A stretch of 64,000 nucleotides of DNA from NCBI RefSeq assembly GCF_900099785.1, contig NZ_FNDS01000004.1, forward strand, positions 186,001 through 250,000, read 5' to 3'. Position numbers and translations under genes: made by a program. Under the pieces are notes generated by a model. It did not search any database. It was given only the letters and a program-made list of their open reading frames with translations, and was not told where the DNA came from. How positions within the stretch are numbered: the first letter of the stretch is position 1; every line of letters begins with the position of its first letter. The stretch is from Pseudomonas panipatensis. GTDB taxonomy: Bacteria > Pseudomonadota > Gammaproteobacteria > Pseudomonadales > Pseudomonadaceae. Positions 27,137 to 33,800 of the stretch are shown here, piece after piece.

Positions 27137-27862
27137 ATGAAAATCGTCACCCGTGACCAGTGGTTCGAAATCCGCCACCTCTACGACGGCATCAGCCTGA
27201 TCCACGAGCCCTACGTGCGGCCCTTCTACCGCTGCAACATCTGGCACATCCAGGGCCGCGAGCGCGATGTGCTGGTGGACAGCGGCTCCGGGCTGGTCAG
27301 CCTGCGCGAACAACTGCCCTGGCTCAGCGAGCGCCCGCTGCTGGCGGTGGCCAGCCATACCCACTTCGACCATATCGCCGGCCACCACGAATTCGCCGAA
27401 CGCCTGGTGCACCCGGCCGAGGCCGACATCCTCGCCGCGCCGGACGGCGAGCGCACCCTGGCCACGGCCTTCGTCGGCGACGACATGTTCGAGGCTCACC
27501 CGGATTGCCCGCTGTGTTACGCCGAATACCGCGTCAAGGCGGCGCCGGCGACGCGCACCATCGACGAAGGCGACGTGCTCGATCTCGGCGACCGCGTGCT
27601 GGAAGTGCTGCACACCCCCGGCCATTCGCCGGGCGGCATCAGCCTGTGGGAAGCGGCGACGCAGACCCTGTTCAGCGGCGATATCGTCTACGACGGCCCG
27701 CTGATCGAGGATGCCTACCACGCCAACCTGGACGACTACGCAAAGAGCATGCAGCGCCTGCGCGAACTGCCGGTGCGCACCGTGCATGGCGGGCACTTCG
27801 CCAGCTTCTCCGGCGAACGCCTGCGCAGCCTCATCGACGACTGGCTGAAGGCGCACGCCTGA
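27137..27862 (+). CDS. metallo-beta-lactamase fold hydrolase
   Basis: This 241-residue MBL-fold protein has the zinc motif HTHFDHIAGHHEF (HxHxDH). A further ligand His is in VLHTPGHSPGGISLWE, a bridging Asp in LFSGDIVYDGP, and a last His in TVHGGHFASF. This pattern fits glyoxalase II-like or lactonase-like hydrolases rather than beta-lactamases. A cysteine-containing insert (HPDCPLCYAEYR) is unusual. No ribosome site is obvious before ATG 27137. The gene lies downstream of the guanidino operon but is separated by 246 bp and a hairpin. Substrate unknown; a role in guanidino-compound catabolism is only suggested by position. Confidence 0.8.
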   Translation: MKIVTRDQWFEIRHLYDGISLIHEPYVRPFYRCNIWHIQGRERDVLVDSGSGLVSLREQLPWLSERPLLAVASHTHFDHIAGHHEFAERLVHPAEADILAAPDGERTLATAFVGDDMFEAHPDCPLCYAEYRVKAAPATRTIDEGDVLDLGDRVLEVLHTPGHSPGGISLWEAATQTLFSGDIVYDGPLIEDAYHANLDDYAKSMQRLRELPVRTVHGGHFASFSGERLRSLIDDWLKAHA

Positions 27863-27894
27863 GCGCCACGCGAGACGGCCGCAGTAGATAGCAA

Positions 27895-27916
27895 TCTGCC
27901 CGCGATCGCGGGCAGA
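27895..27916. terminator. 22-bp perfect palindrome between convergent genes
   Basis: The sequence around 27896-27915, CTGCCCGCGATCGCGGGCAG, is fully self-complementary and extends by one T/A pair on each side. It lies between the MBL gene stop (27862) and the stop of the small PA1414-like gene (27939), so it can end both transcripts. Confidence 0.55.
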
Positions 27917-27938
27917 CAGAGGTGCGTGGGAAGAAGGG

Positions 27939-28073
27939 TCAGCGTTGGCGACGTTGCTGCGCCAGACGGCGTTGCTCGTCGCTGTGGACCGGGATGCGTT
28001 GCAGTCGCGGCGCCTCGATCAGGCCGAGGGCGACGCCAAGGTTCCACGCCAAGGATTGCAGCCAGAGTTTCAT
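27939..28073 (-). CDS. 44-residue small protein, PA1414-like, at a probable sicX locus
   Basis: This short frame encodes MKLWLQSLAWNLGVALGLIE followed by a proline/arginine-rich second half ending RRLAQQRRQR. The first half looks amphipathic or weakly membrane-associating. An AAGGGGG ribosome site lies 7 bases before the ATG. Its setting, between the guanidino cluster and the EamA/aphA genes, matches the small hypothetical gene PA1414 of P. aeruginosa. As I recall, the strongly oxygen-regulated sRNA SicX is produced from that locus under Anr control. A good Anr box lies upstream here. Whether the peptide is translated, or the transcript acts mainly as an RNA, cannot be decided from sequence. 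Confidence 0.65.
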   Translation of the reverse strand: MKLWLQSLAWNLGVALGLIEAPRLQRIPVHSDEQRRLAQQRRQR

Positions 28074-28183
28074 GGAATGCCCCCTTATCGGGTAAGAAAG
28101 TCGGGCGGCCCGCGATTAAGCGAGGCCACCCTCGGAAAGAGTAGCCCGGCGTCCCACTCTCCGCCCGTGCCACTCGCTCCTTG
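28074..28183 (-). ncRNA. long leader of the PA1414-like gene, possible SicX-type RNA
   Basis: From the predicted start site near 28183 to the small gene is a leader of about 110 nt, long for a 44-codon gene and able to form GC-rich hairpins. In P. aeruginosa the SicX regulatory RNA maps to this locus. The exact ends cannot be seen here. Confidence 0.35.
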
Positions 28184-28189
28184 AGTTGA

Positions 28190-28231
28190 AGACTATGTGT
28201 TTAGCACGGCTCGCCGACTGACTTGGGTCAA
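28190..28231 (-). promoter_or_regulatory. Anr/FNR-type box and -10 of the PA1414-like gene
   Basis: CTGACTTGGGTCAA (28218-28231) matches the Anr consensus TTGAC-N4-GTCAA with one mismatch. On the minus strand it reads TTGACCCAAGTCAG. Its centre is 32 bases from the centre of a possible -10 (TAGTCT, 28195-28190), which places it at about -41.5 from a start near 28183, the class used for oxygen-limitation activation. Confidence 0.6.
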
Positions 28232-28233
28232 GT

Positions 28234-29166
28234 TCAGGCGCGCTTGTCGCCACGCAACAGACGGCGAATCCACGCCTCGCTGCTGACCAGGGTGATGCCC
28301 AGCAGCACCAGCAGCGCGCCGGCGACGAAGTTCAGGGTCAGCGGCTCGTCGAGGATCAGTACGCCGAAGGTGACGCCGAACAGCGGCGTCATGAAGGAAA
28401 ACACCGCCAGGTTCGACGCCAGGTAGCGGCGCAGCAGCCAGAACCAACTGAAATAGCTGAAGAAGGACACCACCACGCCTTGGAACAGCACGCTGCCGAC
28501 ACTGCTCGGGGTCAGCCGCAGCGGCCCGAGTTCGCCCAGCGCCAGGGCCAGCAGCGGCAGCAGCAGCGCGGCGCTGAACAATTGGTAGAACAGCGTCAGG
28601 CTGGCCGGAGCCTCGGACAGCCGCGTGCTGCGCACCACTACGGTGGTCGCGCCCCAGGACGCCCCGCCGAGCACGCCGAGGGCATCGCCCAGCAACATGC
28701 GCCGGTCCAGGTGCGCCAGGTCGAAGCCCGCGCCGAAGCACAGCGCGATGCCACCGAAGCAGGCCACGATACCCAGCCACTGCAATGGCCGCAGGCGCTC
28801 GCTGGGCAGCAGGAAATGCAGACCGAGGGCGGAAAAGATCGGCGCCGTGTAGACGAACACCGCCATGTGCGAGGCCGAGGTGTAGACCAGCCCCTGGGCG
28901 ATGAAGAAGAACTCCCCGGCGAACAGCACGCCGGCCAGCGCGCCACCGGCCAGGGTGCCCTGGCGCAAGCCTTGCCAGCCGCCGCGCCAGCACATCAGCA
29001 AGCCCACCAGCAGCGCGGCGATGGCGTTGCGCGCGCAGGCCTGGAGGATGGGCGCGATATCCCCGGCGGCGAGCTTGATCACCACCTGCTGGATGCCCCA
29101 GATCAGGCACAGGCCGAGCATCGCCTGCAGGGCGAAGGCGTCGGCGCCCTTGCGTGTCGGGCTCAT
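28234..29166 (-). CDS. EamA/DMT superfamily transporter
   Basis: This 310-residue inner-membrane protein has ten helices in two EamA repeats. The first begins AMLGLCLIWGIQQVVIKLAAGDIAP and the second has LGDALGVLGGASWGATTVVVRST. The end reads EPLTLNFVAGALLVLLGITLVSS, the usual closing signature. It probably exports a small metabolite; the substrate is unknown. The ATG at 29166 follows GGAGG. It lies downstream of the polyamine-binding protein gene across a 256-bp gap with a hairpin, so it is probably transcribed separately. The intergenic side after its stop holds the Anr box of the next gene. Confidence 0.85.
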   Translation of the reverse strand: MSPTRKGADAFALQAMLGLCLIWGIQQVVIKLAAGDIAPILQACARNAIAALLVGLLMCWRGGWQGLRQGTLAGGALAGVLFAGEFFFIAQGLVYTSASHMAVFVYTAPIFSALGLHFLLPSERLRPLQWLGIVACFGGIALCFGAGFDLAHLDRRMLLGDALGVLGGASWGATTVVVRSTRLSEAPASLTLFYQLFSAALLLPLLALALGELGPLRLTPSSVGSVLFQGVVVSFFSYFSWFWLLRRYLASNLAVFSFMTPLFGVTFGVLILDEPLTLNFVAGALLVLLGITLVSSEAWIRRLLRGDKRA

Positions 29167-29338
29167 GGGAGCCTCCGCAGGCGCGCAGGCAGGGGGATGG
29201 ACGGATCGACACAGGCAGGCATGGCAGGACTCGGCAGAAAAAGGTTCGTCGCTGGCCGCTGCCGGCGGCCGCTCTGGGAATCGCTCCGCCGCGCCGTCCG
29301 GCGATCCGCGCGGCAGCGCATGACACGCGGCACAGGCA

Positions 29339-29369
29339 AATCGGCGGCCCCCAAAGGGTACCGCCGATT
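29339..29369 (-). terminator. hairpin terminator after the polyamine-binding protein gene
   Basis: AATCGGCGG/CCGCCGATT is a perfect 9-bp stem with a 13-base loop, about 55 bp beyond the binding-protein stop on the minus strand. Confidence 0.5.
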
Positions 29370-29422
29370 ATTTCAGTTCCGGTACGCCGGACACCATTCG
29401 AAAAACGACGCCGGGCGGCCAG

Positions 29423-30523
29423 TCACTGACCGGTCTTGATCTTGCTCCAGGTCCGCGTGCGCACCCGCTCCAGCTTCGCCGGCAGCATTTCCACCGAGAA
29501 CAGCTTGGCCTGCACCTCGGCCGGCGGGTAGACGTTGGGGTTGTCGCGCAGCGTGGCGGAGATCAGCTTGTCCGCCGCCTGGTTGGGGTTGGCGTAAGAC
29601 ACGTAGTCGGAGATCGGCGCCACCACTTCCGGTTGCAGCAGGTAGTTGAGGAAGGCGTGGGCCTGCTCGACGTTCTGCGCGTCCTTGGGAATGGCCAGCA
29701 CATCGAACCAGGCCGCGGTGCCCTCTTTCGGGATGCGGTAGTCGATGCGGATGCCGTTCTTCGCTTCCTTGGCGCGGTTAGCCGCCTGTAGCGCGCCGCC
29801 CGACCAGGCCATGGCCACGCAGACGTTGCCGTTGGCCAGGTCGCTGACGAACTTCGAGGAGCTGAAGTAGGTGATATAGGGCCGCAGGCTGCTGAGCAGC
29901 TTCTCGACCTTCTCGTAGTCTTCCGGATTCCGGCTGTTCGGCGGCAACCCGAGGTAATGCAGGGCCTCGGGGATCACCTCGGTGGGCGAGTCGAGGAAGG
30001 CCACGCCGCATTCCTTGAGCTTGGCCAGGTTCTCCGGTTTGAAGATCAGGTCCCAGGAATCCACCGGCGCGTTGTCGCCGAGGATCGCCTTGACCTTGTC
30101 GACGTTGTAGGCGACGCCGTTGGTGCCCCACATGTACGGCATCACGTACTGGTTGCCCGGGTCCTTGGCCTCCAGCACCTTGAGCAGCGCCGGGTTGAGG
30201 TTCTTCCAGTTCGGCAGCTTGCTCTTGTCCAGCGGCTGGAATACCCCGGCCTTGAGGTAGTTGGGCAGGAAGCTGTCGCTGGGCACCACCAGGTCATAGC
30301 CGGAATGCCCGGAGAGCAGCTTGGCCTCCAGCACCTCGTTGCTGTCGTAGACGTCGTACTTGGGCGCGATGCCGCTGGCCTGCTGGAAGTTCTTCAGGGT
30401 GTCCGGGGCGATGTAATCGAACCAGTTGTAGATACGCACCACCGGCTCGGCGCTGGCCAGGCCGGCGCCGCCGAGCAGAGTCGCGGCGAGCAGGCCGCAG
30501 AGGCTTTTCTTGTAGCTGTGCAT
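29423..30523 (-). CDS. periplasmic polyamine-binding protein (PotF/SpuD family)
   Basis: This 366-residue precursor has a signal peptide (MHSYKKSLCGLLAATLLGGA, cleaved after ASA near residue 25). The mature protein starts EPVVRIYNWFDYIAPDTLKNFQ, the PotF/SpuD signature, and keeps [22 protein letters not shown] and MPYMWGTNGVAYN. It should bind putrescine-type ligands, possibly acetylated polyamines. That idea comes from its position 23 bp after the acetylpolyamine amidohydrolase gene, with which it forms an operon as in P. aeruginosa PA1409-PA1410. No ABC permease or ATPase is nearby, so it must share a transporter encoded elsewhere. GAGGA precedes ATG 30523 at good spacing. Confidence 0.88.
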   Translation of the reverse strand: MHSYKKSLCGLLAATLLGGAGLASAEPVVRIYNWFDYIAPDTLKNFQQASGIAPKYDVYDSNEVLEAKLLSGHSGYDLVVPSDSFLPNYLKAGVFQPLDKSKLPNWKNLNPALLKVLEAKDPGNQYVMPYMWGTNGVAYNVDKVKAILGDNAPVDSWDLIFKPENLAKLKECGVAFLDSPTEVIPEALHYLGLPPNSRNPEDYEKVEKLLSSLRPYITYFSSSKFVSDLANGNVCVAMAWSGGALQAANRAKEAKNGIRIDYRIPKEGTAAWFDVLAIPKDAQNVEQAHAFLNYLLQPEVVAPISDYVSYANPNQAADKLISATLRDNPNVYPPAEVQAKLFSVEMLPAKLERVRTRTWSKIKTGQ

Positions 30524-30546
30524 GACTCGTTCCTCGATGCGCCGCC

Positions 30547-31587
30547 TCAACGGGCGGCGCCTTCGTAACCTTGCAGGACATTGACCGCGTTGACGCCGAT
30601 GGCCTCCACCGCATAACCGCCTTCCATGATGAACAGGGTCGGCGCGCCGAGCGCGGCGATGCGCTCACCCAGGCGCAAGTAGTCCGGGGAGTCCAGCTTG
30701 AACTGCGAGATCGGGTCGTCCTTGTAGGTGTCCACGCCGAGCGACACCACCACGGCGTCCGGGGCGTAGGCGGCGATCTTCCGGCAGGCGTCCTCCAGCG
30801 CGGCGGACCAGCCGTCCCAGCCGGTGCCGTGGGCCAGCGGGTAGTTGAAGTTGCAGCCCGCGCCGGCGCCCTCGCCGCGCTCGTCGGCATGGCCGAGGAA
30901 GTACGGGTACTCCACCAGCGGGTCGCCGTGGATGGACGCGAAGAGCACATCGTTGCGCTGATAGAAGATTTCCTGGGTGCCGTTGCCGTGGTGGTAGTCC
31001 ACGTCGAGGATGGCCACGCGCTTGGCGCCCTGGTCGAGGAAGGCCTGGCTGACGATGGCGGCGTTGTTGAGGAAGCAGTAGCCGCCCATGAAGTCGCTGC
31101 CGGCGTGGTGTCCCGGCGGACGGCAGAGGCCGAAGGCGCTGCGCGCGCCCTGGCGCAGGTGGTCCTGGGCGGTCAGCGCGACCTGCGCCGAGCTGTGGAT
31201 GGCCTGCCAGGTGCCGGCGGTGATCGGCGCCTCGGTGTCGAAACTGTAGTAGCCCAGTTCGCCCATCAGCGCCGTGGGAATCGGCCCGTCGCGGCGCAGG
31301 CGGCGGCCGGGGAAGGTGGTCGAAACCAGGTCGCCCGAGTGGCCCGCGGCGACCCAGCGCGCCCAGGCGCCCTGAAGGAAGGCGACGTACCGGGGGTCGT
31401 GCACGCGGTGGATCGGATCGACACCGAAGTCACGCGGGGCGATGACCTCGCCGAGGTTCTGCGACTTCACCCGGGCCAGCACGGTGTCGGCGCGGCTGGG
31501 CATTTCGAAGCAGGGCTGGAGCTTGCCATCGACCAGTTCGGACTGGCCGAAATGCAGGCGATGATCGTCGCTATAGACGGTCAGCAT
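30547..31587 (-). CDS. aphA: acetylpolyamine amidohydrolase (histone deacetylase family)
   Basis: AphA removes the acetyl group from N-acetylputrescine or N-acetylcadaverine using a zinc-bound water. The 346-residue protein carries the HDAC-fold active site. CRPPGHHAGSDFMGGYCFLNNAAI holds the His pair, ILDVDYHHGNGTQEIFY contains zinc ligands Asp and His, and SLGVDTYKDDPIS has the second Asp. EMPSRADTV at the N-terminus is part of the APAH dimer loop. AGAGG precedes ATG 31587. It is the first gene of an operon with the polyamine-binding protein, matching P. aeruginosa PA1409. The product polyamines feed toward GABA, which the gab genes in this window can use. Confidence 0.92.
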   Translation of the reverse strand: MLTVYSDDHRLHFGQSELVDGKLQPCFEMPSRADTVLARVKSQNLGEVIAPRDFGVDPIHRVHDPRYVAFLQGAWARWVAAGHSGDLVSTTFPGRRLRRDGPIPTALMGELGYYSFDTEAPITAGTWQAIHSSAQVALTAQDHLRQGARSAFGLCRPPGHHAGSDFMGGYCFLNNAAIVSQAFLDQGAKRVAILDVDYHHGNGTQEIFYQRNDVLFASIHGDPLVEYPYFLGHADERGEGAGAGCNFNYPLAHGTGWDGWSAALEDACRKIAAYAPDAVVVSLGVDTYKDDPISQFKLDSPDYLRLGERIAALGAPTLFIMEGGYAVEAIGVNAVNVLQGYEGAAR

Positions 31588-31724
31588 GGGGAGAACCTCT
31601 CAGGGCTTGTTGTTCTTGGTGGAGAGGATTCTGCCCACTCGGAGGAAATGGACTGAACGGTGGCAGCGGCCAAAAGGGGATCGATATGGCCATGTTTCAT
31701 GACCCGATAGCCCTTTCCCTCCCC

Positions 31725-33677
31725 TCAGCCGCGTCGGCCCAGCAGCGCGGTGGCGCCCTGGACCTTACGCGTATACCAGAACACCCGGCTGACGCCACGG
31801 GTGATGGCGACGTAGGCCAGGCGCAGGCTCTCGTCCTGCATGGCCTGGTCGTAGCTGTTGCGGAAGAAGCCGCAGTGCGCGTAGAGCGCGTTGCGCAGCG
31901 GGTGTTTCTCCACTGGCGCGCAGTCGTCGACGATGATCGCCACCTCGGCCTGCAAGCCCTTGGCGCGGTGGATGCTCATGGCCTTCACCGGCCACGCGCG
32001 GTCGAGTTGCGCCTGGATCTGCTGCAACGGCTCGTTGCGCCGGCTGAGCAGCAGCACGGCGGTGCGCTCACGGCTGCTGCCCGCCTCGACATGCGCGCAC
32101 TGCGCCTGGATCTCGCGCAGCAACGCCGGCATCTGCGTCTTCAGGTCGAACGGCTGCACCAGGCGCACGCCGTGGTCGCCCGGCTGCATGGCCTTGAACG
32201 CGCGGCTGTGCTTGGCCTGCTTGAAGCGCACCTCGGCGAGCACCGCCTCGGCGTCGCGGATCACCGGCTCGATGCTGCGGTAGTTGGTTTCCAGCAGCAG
32301 CACCGTGCTCTTGCGGTTGCGCCCCTTGCTGGGGAAATGCCGGTCGAAGTCCATGAACAGCTCCGGCGAGCTGCCACGCCAGCCGTAGATCGACTGCCAG
32401 TCGTCGCCGATGGCCATCAGGCTCGGCGCCTGGCCCTGGCGCGACAGGTGGCGTTGCACGGCCTGCAACCAGAGAACGATCTGCGGCGAGATGTCCTGGA
32501 ACTCGTCGATCAGCAGATGGCTGAACGGCTGCACCGCCTCCAGCGGCGCGGCGCCGTCGTTCAGGCGCTCGGTGAGTTGCTGGAAGGCGGCGTTGAAGGT
32601 CATCAGGCGCTGCTTGCGCAGCAGCGCCAGGAAGAAGCTCCAGAACAGCGCCAGGGCTTCGAGGAAGATTTTCTCCCGCGTGGCGCACGCCAGCTCGGCC
32701 TTGCCCAGGGATTCCGGGCGCAGGCCGAGGCTTTCCATGAACCCGGCCTGCACGTAGAAAGCCTCGAACAAGGGCACGGCGGCGAACTCGCCGGCCAGCT
32801 TGAAGGGCTCCAGGGGCGCCGCGCCGACCGCCTCCTCCGCCGGCTTGGGCAGCCCGAGCAGGCGATGCACCTTGCCGCGGAAAACCGCGCTGGCCGCATA
32901 GCACTCGCTGTAGGCCTGTTGCAGCAGGCGTTGCTGGGCCGGGCGCAGGCGTCCGCCGGTCAGCGGGTTGTCCGGCTCGTCGGGGTTGCGCTCGTCGAGC
33001 TGCTCGAACCAGCGCGGATTGCCCAGCAACGCTTTGGCCAGCCCGCCCATGGCCGAGTGGAAGGTGCGCACACACTGGTGCGCCTGGGCCTGGTCGAAGG
33101 GAAACGACCAGAAGCCGAGCACCCGTTGCAACTGTTCACGCAACTGCGCGCAGGAGGCGTTGGTGAAGGAAATCACCGTGATCCGCTCGGCCTCGATGCC
33201 CAGGTGGCAGAGCATGAACACCACGCGCAGCACCAGGGTGGTCGACTTGCCCGAGCCGGCGCCGGCGAAGATGCGTGTCAGCGGCTGGCGGCAGAGGATC
33301 ATCGCCCACTGCTCGTCGGACGGCGGGCTGAGCACCCCGGCGCTGACCGCCTGCGCCACGCGGGCGCGCATGGCCTGCTCTTGGCTTGCGTCCACCGGCA
33401 GGGCGCGCGCGGGGTAGATGCCGGCGCTGGCGGGCTGGGTCGCGCGCGGCGCGGCCGTGCCCTCGGCGGCCTTGCGGCGGCGCGGCTTGGCCGTGGCGTT
33501 CTCGTCCTGGGCGCAGGCCCCGGCCTTCTTCGCCCGCGCCTTGGCCGCCGGGCGCTTGCCGTGGGCCGCGGGCGGCGCGGCCTGGCCCTGTTCGCGCAGG
33601 TACGCGGTGGTCCGTGGGAAATAACGCGCCAGCGACTCGGCCAACAGCAGTTTGTAGCGCCTGACGGCAGACAGCAT
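31725..33677 (-). CDS. UvrD/Rep-family DNA helicase
   Basis: This superfamily 1 helicase of about 650 residues has a basic, low-complexity N-terminal region (about residues 30-90, rich in Lys/Ala/Arg) that is unusual for UvrD itself. The Walker A is RIFAGAGSGKSTTLVLRVVF, motif Ia follows at VISFTNASCAQLREQL, the Walker B is LLIDEFQDIS, and motif III reads AIGDDWQSIYGWRG. Motif IV is LLETNYRS, motif V is MSIHRAKGLQAE and motif VI is RLAYVAITRGVSRV. I prefer ATG 33677 with GGAG 7 bases upstream; an ATG eight codons earlier lacks a ribosome site. It is probably an accessory 3'-5' helicase in repair or replication restart, not UvrD or Rep proper. Confidence 0.85.
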   Translation of the reverse strand: MLSAVRRYKLLLAESLARYFPRTTAYLREQGQAAPPAAHGKRPAAKARAKKAGACAQDENATAKPRRRKAAEGTAAPRATQPASAGIYPARALPVDASQEQAMRARVAQAVSAGVLSPPSDEQWAMILCRQPLTRIFAGAGSGKSTTLVLRVVFMLCHLGIEAERITVISFTNASCAQLREQLQRVLGFWSFPFDQAQAHQCVRTFHSAMGGLAKALLGNPRWFEQLDERNPDEPDNPLTGGRLRPAQQRLLQQAYSECYAASAVFRGKVHRLLGLPKPAEEAVGAAPLEPFKLAGEFAAVPLFEAFYVQAGFMESLGLRPESLGKAELACATREKIFLEALALFWSFFLALLRKQRLMTFNAAFQQLTERLNDGAAPLEAVQPFSHLLIDEFQDISPQIVLWLQAVQRHLSRQGQAPSLMAIGDDWQSIYGWRGSSPELFMDFDRHFPSKGRNRKSTVLLLETNYRSIEPVIRDAEAVLAEVRFKQAKHSRAFKAMQPGDHGVRLVQPFDLKTQMPALLREIQAQCAHVEAGSSRERTAVLLLSRRNEPLQQIQAQLDRAWPVKAMSIHRAKGLQAEVAIIVDDCAPVEKHPLRNALYAHCGFFRNSYDQAMQDESLRLAYVAITRGVSRVFWYTRKVQGATALLGRRG

Positions 33678-33800
33678 CGAAAGGCTCCGACCCGGTGACA
33701 TGTCGCGGAATGATAAGGGGTTTGGGTGACGCTCCGACAGTTGCCGTGGGCAACGGTTCGGCCTGGGCCCGGGGCCAGCAGGCAGCGCCGGCGAGCGCCG

